NCBI GenBank assembly: GCA_963741385.1
Contig: CAVUHO010000003.1
Span: 248,001-312,000 of the forward strand
DNA length: 64,000 nt
Direction: 5' to 3'
Source: Sulfomarinibacter sp963741385
Lineage (GTDB): Bacteria > Acidobacteriota > Thermoanaerobaculia > Thermoanaerobaculales > Sulfomarinibacteraceae
The notes beneath the pieces are model-generated. The model searched no databases, was not told where the DNA came from, and was given only the letters and a program-made list of their open reading frames with translations. The translations under genes were made by a program, and so were the position numbers. Below, in pieces: positions 24,785-32,932 of this stretch (positions within the stretch are counted from its first letter, which is position 1; every line of letters begins with the position of its first letter).

Positions 24785-25579
24785 GTGGCTCAAAGCTGCG
24801 CGGCCCGCTACCGGGCCCGGAATCCGCGTGCGACTCCCCTTTACCGGCTCTTCGAGACCCACTTCGACGAGGTGAGGGGGCAGTGGGAGGAGCGCTTCGA
24901 GCGGCGGTGCGGATTCTGGCGCGGCTTCGTCGACGAGGGGATGCGGCCGGGGATGGTCGCCGTGGTCCAGACCGCGGGCGACCTGGCCAATTGGCACCCA
25001 CATGTGCACGCGATCGTGTCGCGCGGCGGCTGGATGCAGGATGGTGAGTGGATCCCGATCGCCTTCGTCGATGAGCACTCAGCGGAGCTGCTCTACCGGC
25101 ACAAGGTGATGCGCCTGCTGCAGGATGAGGGGTTGCTCTCAGACGAGCGGACCGAGCTCCTACTGTCGTGGCGACACACCGGGTTTTCGGTGCACAACCG
25201 GGTTCGGGTGGAGCCCGAGGATCAGCCGGCGCAATTCGTCCGACGAATTGCAGCGTACTCCAACGTGTCGAGGGGCAAGCGCCGGAAGGCTGAGGCTGAG
25301 AATGGGGGGGTTGGGGGTGCGGGCGCCGGCCCGGCCTCCCGTGCGGCTCGTGCCGAGGCCCGCAACGCCCGCGCGCTCAGGCGAAGCTGGGCACAGCTGA
25401 TCAAGCGGATCTACGAGGTCGACCCGCTGGTGTGCCCGTCCTGCGGTTCAGAGATGAAGGTGATCGCGTTCATCACCGAGCACGACGTGGTCGACGCGAT
25501 CCTGAGGCATCTCGCGAAGACGGAAACGCGGTCTCCCCGCGGCCCGCCAGGCGCGGCGACCCTCCCCGCCACCCCCTGA
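24785..25579 (+). pseudogene. IS91-family transposase remnant with internal deletions
   Basis: The frame carries IS91/Y2 transposase pieces in the correct order: TPLYRLFETHFDEVRGQWEE; MVAVVQTAGDLANWHPHVHA with the HuH metal motif HPHVH; SVHNRVRVEPEDQP; then FVRRIAAYSNVSRGKRRKAE with the catalytic-tyrosine region; and VDPLVCPSCGSEMKVIAFI. Between the first two pieces the cysteine-rich zinc domain is absent, and after EPEDQP another conserved block is missing. At 264 residues it is well short of the usual 380-500. The frame stays open, so the deletions are in phase, but the protein should be inactive. Confidence 0.75.
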
Positions 25580-25953
25580 CTCCATCTCGGCTGCGGCCGT
25601 CCGTGCGGGGTGCGTCTATGGAGGCGGCGGCCGCACGGGGGGCCGAGGTTCGTAGCGTGTTGTCCCGGGACACGCTCTCCCTAACCCCGGGATCTGCCGT
25701 ATCGGAGGCCGCTCGGGGCATGCGAGCCCATCTTGGGCCCCGAATAAGCGCCTCAGCCCCGTGCTAGGCTGGCGCTGAACGAAAGGAAATTCCTATCCCT
25801 CAGCTCGACCGCGTGCTCGATCGCAGCCACCTGATGCCCCCCGGCGTGGTCGAGTCCTTGCTGCAGGGAATGAAGGCCGGCGACGACGTTTGATCTGCCG
25901 GCCTTTGAACGGGTGAGGTGAACAAACCAGTGAGTAACTCAAAGAAGACCGTC
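25580..25953. other. non-coding segment between IS91 remnant and DUF1254 genes
   Basis: No intact gene seen. The first half is GC-rich and may be the end of the IS91-like element. At 25795-25893 an open frame without an ATG start reads IPQLDRVLDRSHLMPPGVVE, then SLLQGMKAGDDV and a stop, preceded by AAAGGA. It might be a gene fragment that I cannot assign. GGGTGAGG precedes a possible GTG start at 25918. Confidence 0.5.
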
Positions 25954-27381
25954 ATGAAAATGACCACCAGGATTCCGCCGGAGATCACCACGCCGGATTC
26001 GGTCGAGACCAGTCTCGGCACCTTGAAGTTCTTCGATGGCCTGCCGGACCAGGACACCGTCCAGAAGGTTTATGACAACCTTGACCGCATGCGTGGCGTC
26101 GAGGTGTTCCTGAACACGATGGCGCCGGCTTCCCTCCTCGCTAACATCGAGGGGCTGAAGAGCGTGGGCTGTGACAGTTACTCCGCTGTCATCCATGAAG
26201 ACCGTGTGGATGCCAAGACGCTGTTGCTGACGCCGAATACGCAGACGGCCACCCTCTGGGCGTTCATGGACTTGAAGGACGGGCCGCTGGTGGTTGAGGT
26301 CCCGCCCGGCGTACTCGGTGTGGCCGATGATGCGTGGATGCGATACGTCGTCGACCTGGGCTTGGTCGGCCCCGACAAGGGCAAGGGCGGCAGGTATCTC
26401 TTCTTGCCTCCGGGCTATACCGGTCCGGTGCCGGAAGGCTACTTTGTGGCGAAACTGCGCACCTATAAGGTCTGGCTTGTTGCCCGAGGATTTTCGGACA
26501 AAGGTGACACCGGCCCGGCTGTAAGAGCCTTCAAGGACCAATGGAAAGTCTATCCCTTGGCGGCGGCGGCCAATCCGCCGAAGATGAAGTTCATCAACGG
26601 TTCCGGCCTCTATTTCAACACCATCCACGCGGTGAACTTCGCATTCTACGAAGAGGTCAACAAGGTTATTCAGGAAGAGCCGGCGGATTCAGCCGACCCT
26701 GAGATTCTCGGTCAGCTTGCCGCCATCGGCATCGTGAAAGGCAAGCCTTTCGCACCCGACGCGCGGATTAAGAAGATCCTTACCGACGCAGCGGCCATTG
26801 GCAACGCCACGGCGCGTGCCCTGTCGTTCAAATCTCGTGATGAGCAGATGTATTTTTACCCAGGCAAGTCCTGGTTCACGCCATTCGTCGGTGGCAGCCA
26901 CGAGTTCATTCAGAACAACGTCCGCCTGCTCGACGCGCGAACCGTGTTCTTCTACATGGCCACGGGTATCACCCCAGCCATGAGTGTGAAAATCATCGGC
27001 GCTGGGTCGCAATACGCGGGGGCCACGTTCGACGCTGATGGCAATTACCTGGACGGCGGGAATAACTACCGGCTGCAACTGCCACCCAATGTCCCCATCA
27101 ACAACTTCTGGTCGATCATTCCCTACGACACGCAGACCCGCTCGGTCCTGCAGACCGACCAGCGCGACACCGCCCTGACCAGCAACTCGGGCACGGTGGC
27201 ATCCAACCCCGATGGCTCGGTGGACATCTACTTCGGACCGAATGCGCCAGCGGGCAAGGAAAGCAACTGGGTGCAGACGACCCCTGGCAAGGGCTGGTTC
27301 ACCATCCTGCGCCTCTACGGCGCGCTCGAACCTTGGTTCGACAAGACCTGGCGGCCGGGCGAGATCGAACTGGTGAAGTGA
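25954..27381 (+). CDS. DUF1254/DUF1214 domain protein, tandem copy 1
   Basis: ATG 25954 gives 475 residues; GTG 25918 is an upstream option. An N-terminal DUF1254 region (about 60-200, with LWAFMDLKDGPLVVEVPPGV and GGRYLFLPPGY) is followed by a C-terminal DUF1214 region (NNYRLQLPPNVPINNFWSII, then YFGPNAPAGKESNWVQT and WFTILRLYG). Function of the family is not established. The next gene is a diverged tandem copy whose leader repeats the same bases (AGCAAACCA..GTAGCTCAAAG). Codon choice and GC look lower than in the housekeeping genes, in line with arrival on the island. Confidence 0.85.
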   Translation: MKMTTRIPPEITTPDSVETSLGTLKFFDGLPDQDTVQKVYDNLDRMRGVEVFLNTMAPASLLANIEGLKSVGCDSYSAVIHEDRVDAKTLLLTPNTQTATLWAFMDLKDGPLVVEVPPGVLGVADDAWMRYVVDLGLVGPDKGKGGRYLFLPPGYTGPVPEGYFVAKLRTYKVWLVARGFSDKGDTGPAVRAFKDQWKVYPLAAAANPPKMKFINGSGLYFNTIHAVNFAFYEEVNKVIQEEPADSADPEILGQLAAIGIVKGKPFAPDARIKKILTDAAAIGNATARALSFKSRDEQMYFYPGKSWFTPFVGGSHEFIQNNVRLLDARTVFFYMATGITPAMSVKIIGAGSQYAGATFDADGNYLDGGNNYRLQLPPNVPINNFWSIIPYDTQTRSVLQTDQRDTALTSNSGTVASNPDGSVDIYFGPNAPAGKESNWVQTTPGKGWFTILRLYGALEPWFDKTWRPGEIELVK

Positions 27382-27410
27382 GCAAACCAATTGGTAGCTC
27401 AAAGGAGACC

Positions 27411-28808
27411 ATGATGAAAATGACCACCAAGATGACCGACGGTCAGCCGCTCCCCGGCACCAGGCAATCCGTTCCTGATCTCGAAGAACAGGTGGCTTAC
27501 CACCGCGCGTTCGAGGCCGTGGTGTGGGCGATACCCGCGTTGGCCATCCACCGCTTTCGCGAAGGGCTTTATGAAGTGCCCGGCGTTGAGGACAACGTCG
27601 TTCTCGCCTTTTCAGGGACGTTGAAAGCGCGGCATGAAGTCATCACCGCCAACACGGCGGTCCCGTACATCTCGGCGTTCACCGACCTGCGAAAAGGTCC
27701 GATGGTCGTCGAAGTGCCCGCGGCCACTGACAAGGCGAGCCTGTACGGCCAGGTGGTCGACGCCTGGCAGGTCACTATCGCCGGCGTCGGCCCCTCGGGA
27801 CCGGACAAGGGGGCCGGCGGCAAGTACCTGTTCATCCCACCCGGTTACCAGGACGCGATTCCGGAAGGTTTCTTCCCGATCCGTTCCACCAGTTACCGGC
27901 TCGCATTGGCTTTCCGTTCCGTTCCGGGCAAGGGCGCCAGCCAGGCCGACGCCTACGCCTACACGAAGACATTGAAGATGTATCCGCTCTCGGAAGCCGA
28001 CAACCCCAAGCCCACACGATTTGTGGACGGCTTTCCGCTTGCGATCCAGACGCTCCCGTACTACGACATCCGCGCGCTGCAGGACATCCATGACTTTGTC
28101 AGCGTCGAGCCGGTGGAAGAGCGCGACAAGGTCATGATCGGAATACTCGCCACCATCGGCATCGAGAAGGGCAAGCCGTTCAATCCGGCGCCGAAGATGC
28201 AGGCGGCGATGGCACGGGCTGTCGTCGATGCCTACCACTACATGCAGGGACTGACCCTGAAGTTGCTGCAGGAGAACCTGTGGTGGCCCGATCGGCATTG
28301 GGCCATGGTCCTGGTTCCGGACGAAAGCGGCGGGTTCGAGTTCATCACGGATCGGGCTGTCGAAATCGACAAGCGTGCCGCGATCTGGTTCCCCGCCATT
28401 TTCCTCCCTCCCAAGTTCAATGAAAACGCCGCGACGGTGTACGTGTCGCCGATTGCCGACAAAGACGGGAATGCCGTGGAAGCGGGCAAGCTCTACCGCA
28501 TCCGGATCCCCAAGGACACCCCGGCCAAACAGTTCTGGTCGATCACCGTGTACGACAACGCGACCTGGGGCTTCATCATCAACCCGCAGGATCGTTCCGG
28601 ATTGGGGATGTTCGACAAGGACAAGATGACGGTGAACGACGACGGGAGCGTGGACGTCTACGTAGGGCCGAAGGCTCCCGACGGCCTGGAATCCAACTGG
28701 ATTCCGAGCATGGACAAGAAGCCCGTCATCTGGCTGCGGCTGTACGGACCGGATGAGCCGTTCTGGAAGAAGACCTTCAAGATGCCCGACATCGAACTGG
28801 TGAAGTGA
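27411..28808 (+). CDS. DUF1254/DUF1214 domain protein, tandem copy 2
   Basis: ATG 27411 follows AAAGGAG. The 465 residues repeat the architecture of the preceding gene: AFTDLRKGPMVVEVPA, GGKYLFIPPGYQD, then LYRIRIPKDTPAKQFWSITV, DVYVGPKAPDGLESNWIP and VIWLRLYGPDEPF. Both proteins end IELVK. The gene is 29 bp downstream of copy 1, so they form one transcript. The pair looks like an old tandem duplication with about half the residues changed. Confidence 0.85.
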   Translation: MMKMTTKMTDGQPLPGTRQSVPDLEEQVAYHRAFEAVVWAIPALAIHRFREGLYEVPGVEDNVVLAFSGTLKARHEVITANTAVPYISAFTDLRKGPMVVEVPAATDKASLYGQVVDAWQVTIAGVGPSGPDKGAGGKYLFIPPGYQDAIPEGFFPIRSTSYRLALAFRSVPGKGASQADAYAYTKTLKMYPLSEADNPKPTRFVDGFPLAIQTLPYYDIRALQDIHDFVSVEPVEERDKVMIGILATIGIEKGKPFNPAPKMQAAMARAVVDAYHYMQGLTLKLLQENLWWPDRHWAMVLVPDESGGFEFITDRAVEIDKRAAIWFPAIFLPPKFNENAATVYVSPIADKDGNAVEAGKLYRIRIPKDTPAKQFWSITVYDNATWGFIINPQDRSGLGMFDKDKMTVNDDGSVDVYVGPKAPDGLESNWIPSMDKKPVIWLRLYGPDEPFWKKTFKMPDIELVK

Positions 28809-28872
28809 CCACGCAACCACGTGCCGGTGGACGCTTTCTGCTGCCAGCCTTCCTTTCCTCAAGGAGGTCCTA

Positions 28873-29016
28873 ATGAAGGTGACGCCTGAGACCTACGTGC
28901 GCGCGGAAACCGATCGACAGTTCGGCATCGTCGCCCGGATGGCGGGCGGCGTGAACCAGCTCTTCCATTTCCGTCGTCCCACCCCCCTGGACCAGCAGAA
29001 CATCGTGCGGATGAAT
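28873..29016 (+). pseudogene. truncated third DUF1254-family gene
   Basis: After CTCAAGGAGG an ATG opens a frame reading TPETYVRAETDRQFGIVARM, then GGVNQLFHFRRPTPLDQQNI and VRMN. This is the N-terminus of a single-domain DUF1254 protein, which normally continues NRDTLYS. The match stops at 29016, exactly where a palindromic repeat begins, and the remaining frame runs into repeat sequence. The gene is therefore cut at the island right edge. Confidence 0.7.
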
Positions 29017-29079
29017 GGGTGCCAGGTACGGAGTTACGGAGTTGTGAGGTGTAACTGCGTAACTCCGTATCCGGCACCC
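29017..29079. repeat. palindromic element at the island right junction
   Basis: GGGTGCCAGGTACGGAGTTACG on the left is complementary to CGTAACTCCGTATCCGGCACCC on the right at 20 of 22 positions, leaving a 19-nt loop. It sits exactly between the truncated DUF1254 gene and the right copy of the yigZ-derived repeat. It looks like a small non-autonomous mobile or recombination element. Confidence 0.75.
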
Positions 29080-29082
29080 AGT

Positions 29083-29486
29083 GGGCGGTGTCAATCTCGG
29101 CCCGGGAGGCGTGGGTCGTGCGTTTCGCGATGCCGCCGAGGGTGCACTGCGAGGCCTCTCGTAGGGCGTCCGCGAGGCGGTCATTCCGCAATCCGAAATC
29201 CCCAATCCGAATTCTGGATGGGTGGGCTGGGTACAATCTCTCCATGTGCCACGGTTTTTTTTCGCGGTGTATGGGAGTTGGCCTGAATTGTGGGCGTGGA
29301 GTCTTGTCGTGAGGTTGCTGGTGGAGCCGAAGGGGTCGACACTGCGGGACAGCGGCGCAATGTGAACGCGGTCGGGTCGCAGAGCGAGCCGGCCTGCGGT
29401 CACGCGGCGATGGTCCGTAGACCGATTCCCTTCGGCTGAGCCAGAGACGAGAAAAGCCGCCCGTAAGGGCGGCGAATTCGAAGTCT
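29083..29486. repeat. right copy of ~400-bp direct repeat flanking the island
   Basis: It repeats 22209-22606 with few differences: one extra AATCCCC block near 29195 and scattered substitutions. It contains the last ~26 codons of yigZ without the rest of the gene, so the complete gene at 21916 was the source. Confidence 0.85.
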
Positions 29487-29655
29487 CTGGTGGAGCCGAA
29501 GGGGTCGACACTGCGGGACAGCGGCGCAATGTGAACGCGGTCGGGTCGCAGAGCGAGCCGGCCTGCGGTCACGCGGCGATGGTCCGTAGACCGATTCCCT
29601 TCGGCTGAGCCAGAGACGAGAAAAGCCGCCCGTAAGGGCGGCGAATTCGAAGTCT
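29318..29655. repeat. two tandem 169-bp units built from tRNA-Ala 3' end and terminator
   Basis: Units start at 29318 and 29487, and the intact tRNA continues the same 169-bp phase at 29656. Each starts CTGGTGGAGCCGAAGGGG, the complement of the tRNA-Ala 3' end, then unrelated sequence, and ends with the hairpin GCCGCCC-GTAA-GGGCGGC. A single unit lies at 22438-22606 on the other side of the island. Confidence 0.85.
29621..29642 (-). terminator. intrinsic terminator of tRNA-Ala
   Basis: On the minus strand GCCGCCC-TTAC-GGGCGGC is followed by TTTTC, 15 bp past the tRNA 3' end. Copies sit at 29452-29473 and 22572-22593 in the repeated units. Confidence 0.75.
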
Positions 29656-29656
29656 C

Positions 29657-29732
29657 TGGTGGAGCCGAAGGGGATCGAACCCTCGACCTCAGCATTGCGA
29701 ACGCTGCGCTCTCCCAATTGAGCTACGGCCCC
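29657..29732 (-). tRNA. tRNA-Ala (anticodon CGC)
   Basis: On the minus strand GGGGCCG opens and CGGCTCC-A-CCA closes the acceptor stem. The D arm is GCTC...GAGC, the anticodon arm CAGCG-TTCGCAA-TGCTG gives anticodon CGC, and the T arm is GAGGG-TTCGATC-CCCTT. CCA is encoded. All stems pair apart from one G-U closing the anticodon loop. It reads GCG codons. Its 3' end is the seed of the repeats and att-like fragments to its left. Confidence 0.93.
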
Positions 29733-29805
29733 ACGCGCGGCGGATAATACCCTGATCGGCAACGGGTTGCAAGGGTGGCGGTTGGTGAGCCTTGCTCACG
29801 AATTG

Positions 29806-30012
29806 CTAGTCGACCTTGAATGCGACCTCGATGGCGGCCTGCCACTCGATCCGGCCGTCGGCGCCGAGCCCGCCGCGGAGTTCTTTGACCTCGAACCAGG
29901 CGATGCCGCGCAGGCTTTCGGAGGCTTTTTCGATTGCGGTCTCGATGGCCTTTTCATAGCTTTCGGACGAGCACCCGGTCACCGAGATTCTTTTGAAGAC
30001 TTTTTCTGCCAT
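29806..30012 (-). CDS. dodecin, flavin-binding storage protein
   Basis: The 68-residue sequence starts MAEKVFKRISVTGCSSESYE, continues AIETAIEKASESLRGIAWFE and ends EWQAAIEVAFKVD. Length, the SLRGIAWFEV segment with the flavin-stacking Trp, and the GxIxxWQAxIEVAF end are typical of dodecin. Dodecins form hollow dodecamers that store riboflavin, FMN or lumichrome. It lies just downstream of ribD-ribE in the same direction, so flavin synthesis and storage are linked here. Confidence 0.9.
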   Translation of the reverse strand: MAEKVFKRISVTGCSSESYEKAIETAIEKASESLRGIAWFEVKELRGGLGADGRIEWQAAIEVAFKVD

Positions 30013-30089
30013 GTCGCGCCCCTTTTCGTCGTGAGATTCTGTTTTCGAGAACAGCCGGACCGGTGCTGCTGTTCCCTGGATGAAGGGAA

Positions 30090-31097
30090 TTACTTCTTCT
30101 TTTTCTTGGAGGCTTCGGGTTGGCCGTCGAGACCCGACCACAGGTGCCATGCGGCGTCCAGCGGTTCGCCGCCGTTCCACACGGCACGGGTGAAGCTCTC
30201 CACCCACGTGTCGAAACCGGGGATGATCCGCAGGTTGTCCTCCATGGCAAGGGTTGCGGGGTCGTTGGGCAGCCGGTCGAGTGCCGAGGCGGCGCGGCGG
30301 AGGCGCCAGCCCCATGAGGCCTCTTCGTGGCACTGGTCGAGACGCCGGGCCCACAGCCGGAGCACCGCGGCGGTCCGGACGGCGTTGGGTTCGGCCCCGA
30401 GCGGCACCATGCACGGGACAAACGGGTCCATTCCGACGTTGTGGAGAGTCACGCCGGCGGTTCGTTCGAGCGCGTGCAGCCCGCGGCTGACGTCGGCGTG
30501 AAAGAGGGCGTTCTCGAGCTCCGCTTCGACCCCGGTCCCCTCGCAGCCGTCGAGGATGCGGTGGCGATCCTTGGGAGTCAGCAGGAGCGGCGCGGTGACG
30601 GCGAACCGGGCGCCGGCGGTCTTGAGTTGTCCGATCCGGCGTTCCACCTCGGCGGCGGCGCCGGGAAAAGGGAAGAGACCGAGGACGGCGCCCCAGGGGC
30701 TCGAGTGCCACGCGGACGGGATCTGCAGGCCTTCGCTCAAGGGATAGGGCAGGATCGGCAGCACCATGGTCACACGTGGGGTTTCGCCGGACGCGTCGAG
30801 ATCGAGGTCGCTCGGAGTGACCTCGGGATCGTCCAGAACCACCAGCGCAAATCCGCCCCGCTCCAGAAAACGGTGCAGGATGTCGCGGCGTTGGACCGCG
30901 ACGCGGGCGAAGATCATCGCGCGGACGGGTTCTCTGGGGATCGAACCCTCGGCGGGAAGGATCCTGACTGGAGCGTCTTCCCACACGACACCGAGCTTGA
31001 TCGGGTCGAGCGTCACCTTTTTGCCGGGGAGGTACCCGGGTCGCAGCACGTGGGTCACGGGCAGGAGGTCGGGGTAGGCGGGTTCGATCCTACGCAC
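30090..31097 (-). CDS. conserved-looking protein of unknown function in the rib operon
   Basis: I do not recognise this 335-residue protein. It starts RRIEPAYPDLLPVTHVLRPG, overlaps the ribE stop by 8 bp, and ends in a run of six lysines. It has no membrane segment or signal peptide. FDANP-like or P-loop motifs are absent; alternating charged helices dominate the second half (HEEASWGWRLRRAASALDRL). Codon use matches the neighbours. Overlap with ribE suggests co-translation and perhaps a flavin-related role, which is inference only. Confidence 0.7.
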   Translation of the reverse strand: MRRIEPAYPDLLPVTHVLRPGYLPGKKVTLDPIKLGVVWEDAPVRILPAEGSIPREPVRAMIFARVAVQRRDILHRFLERGGFALVVLDDPEVTPSDLDLDASGETPRVTMVLPILPYPLSEGLQIPSAWHSSPWGAVLGLFPFPGAAAEVERRIGQLKTAGARFAVTAPLLLTPKDRHRILDGCEGTGVEAELENALFHADVSRGLHALERTAGVTLHNVGMDPFVPCMVPLGAEPNAVRTAAVLRLWARRLDQCHEEASWGWRLRRAASALDRLPNDPATLAMEDNLRIIPGFDTWVESFTRAVWNGGEPLDAAWHLWSGLDGQPEASKKKKK

Positions 31098-31728
31098 CGT
31101 GGACTCCTCCGAACATCTCGTCGATGGCGGACGGTGGGGCGCCCCCGACCCGGCGCGCCACGTACTTGGCGAGGACGTCGGTTTCGAGGTGGAGTTCGGC
31201 GCCGGTACGGAGCTTCCCGAGGCTGGTCCCCTCGAGGGTGGTGGGAATCAGCGCGACCTCGAACCAGTCGCGCCCGAGACCGGCCACCGTCAGCGATACA
31301 CCGTTGAGGGCGACGCTGCCCTTTGCCGCCACTTCACGTGCGTGTTCAGCCGGCAGTGACATCCGCCATCTTTGAAATCCACTCTCGGTCTGGGTCGACA
31401 GGATGCGCACGACACCGTCCACGTGTCCCTGGACGATGTGGCCGCCGAGGCGGTCGCCGAGGCGGAGGGCTCGTTCGAGGTTGACGGGCTGCCCGGGGCG
31501 CGCCGCCCGCAGAAGGGTCCGCTCGAGGGTCTCGGGGGAGAGGTCTGCGGCAAAGCCGCCACTCATGGGTTCGCTGGCTGTCAGACACGCGCCGTCGACC
31601 GCGATGCTGTCGCCGGTCTGCGGGAGATCGCCGTCGGGCCAGGTCACGAAAACCTGAAGCCTGGCCGCGGCGCCCGATTTCGTCAGCCGCCCGACGGAAC
31701 CGACGGCCTCAATCAGTCCCGTGAACAT
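31090..31728 (-). CDS. ribE: riboflavin synthase alpha subunit
   Basis: Residues MFTGLIEAVG open the first of two lumazine-binding barrels. GDSIAVDGACLTA and GHIVQGHVDGV belong to the N-barrel, and KGSVALNGVSLTVAGL with IPTTLEGTSLG to the C-barrel. The enzyme dismutates two molecules of 6,7-dimethyl-8-ribityllumazine to riboflavin. The 212-residue length is normal. Its start overlaps ribD by 20 bp. ribA/B and ribH are not in the window. Confidence 0.92.
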   Translation of the reverse strand: MFTGLIEAVGSVGRLTKSGAAARLQVFVTWPDGDLPQTGDSIAVDGACLTASEPMSGGFAADLSPETLERTLLRAARPGQPVNLERALRLGDRLGGHIVQGHVDGVVRILSTQTESGFQRWRMSLPAEHAREVAAKGSVALNGVSLTVAGLGRDWFEVALIPTTLEGTSLGKLRTGAELHLETDVLAKYVARRVGGAPPSAIDEMFGGVHGA

Positions 31729-32932
31729 CTGCGTCCTCCACCCGCACCGCCCGTATCTCCAGGTCCAGCCCGTGGCGCTCTACGACCTCGAAGTGAAATC
31801 GACGCGCCATGTCGAGCGTCGGGATCCCCCGTCCCGCCACCGTCGCGGGGGCCGGACCGCCGATCAGGAAGGGCGCCACGAACATCGCGATCTCGTCGAC
31901 CAGATCGGCGTCGTGGAAGGACCCGTGAACCGTCGGTCCGCCCTCGACGAGGAGCGAGGCCACCTCCTTCCGGGCGAGAAAATCGAGGAGGGCGTCGAGG
32001 TCGATGCGGCCATCGTCTCCGGCCCGCAATTCCACCAACTCGACGCCCGCTTCGCGCAGTCGCCGGCGATTCCCGGCCGCGGCCTCGCCGGTGTGGACGA
32101 TGACCGTGGTCTCGGGTTGCTGTTGGACCACCTTGGCGGCGCTCGGTGTTCTCAGGGTTGAATCGAGGATGATCCTCTTCCACCCGCCCGCCGGGTTGAG
32201 ATCGAGCCGCCGCGTCAGTTGGGGGTCGTCGGCCAGCACGGTTTCGACGCCCACCAGGATGGCGTCGTGCTCTTCACGCAGTTCGAGCCCGCGGTGGCGG
32301 GCCTCCTCGCCGGTGATCCACTTCGACTCGCCGGTGCGGGTCGCGATCCGCCCGTCGAGGGAGACGGCCGACTTGAGCGTCACCCACGGGCGGTGGAAAT
32401 GAGCCCAGCGCAACCAGCGCCGGTTGAGAATCCGGGATCGTTCGCCGCCCGGCCCCTCCTGAACCTCGACCCCTTCAGCCCGCAGACGGTTGATGCCGCC
32501 GCCGGCCTTTGGTGTGGGTTCGCCCAGCGCGCAGACTACCCGGCGCACCCCGGCGGCCAGTACCGCTTCGGTGCAGGGCGGCGTCTTGCCGTGGTGGGCG
32601 CAGGGTTCGAGGGTGACGTAGAGCGTGCCGCCCCGGGCTCTCTCGCCGGCCTCGGCAAGGGCCATCACCTCCGCGTGCGGCCCGCCGAAGACGGCATGGT
32701 AGCCCTCGCCGGCGAGACGCCCCGCGGCGTCGAGGACGACGGCGCCGACCATCGGGTTCGGTGAGGTGCCGTAGCGACCGAGGGCGGCGAGTTCGAGGGC
32801 GCGCCCCATCCAACGCTCGTCGGGGTCGCCAGGCGATTGGCTCGGCGCAGGCGGTTGCCCGGGGCCGACTCGCGCCGGTCCAGAAGGAGCGACGTCCTTT
32901 CGTATCGATCCCCCCGGTCGAGGTGGCCTCAC
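31709..32932 (-). CDS. ribD: bifunctional riboflavin deaminase-reductase RibD
   Basis: The deaminase domain shows GPHAEVMAL and PCAHHGKTPPC (zinc ligands and catalytic Glu), preceded by TSPNPMVGAVV. The reductase domain has TLKSAVSLDGRIATRTGES and LLVEGGPTVHGSF. Together they convert the pyrimidine from GTP cyclohydrolase II to 5-amino-6-ribitylaminouracil phosphate. The open frame begins at GTG 32932, overlapping the ftsY stop (GTGA), and gives 407 residues with a 40-residue proline-rich N-terminal extension. A later start is possible. Confidence 0.92.
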   Translation of the reverse strand: MRPPRPGGSIRKDVAPSGPARVGPGQPPAPSQSPGDPDERWMGRALELAALGRYGTSPNPMVGAVVLDAAGRLAGEGYHAVFGGPHAEVMALAEAGERARGGTLYVTLEPCAHHGKTPPCTEAVLAAGVRRVVCALGEPTPKAGGGINRLRAEGVEVQEGPGGERSRILNRRWLRWAHFHRPWVTLKSAVSLDGRIATRTGESKWITGEEARHRGLELREEHDAILVGVETVLADDPQLTRRLDLNPAGGWKRIILDSTLRTPSAAKVVQQQPETTVIVHTGEAAAGNRRRLREAGVELVELRAGDDGRIDLDALLDFLARKEVASLLVEGGPTVHGSFHDADLVDEIAMFVAPFLIGGPAPATVAGRGIPTLDMARRFHFEVVERHGLDLEIRAVRVEDADVHGTD

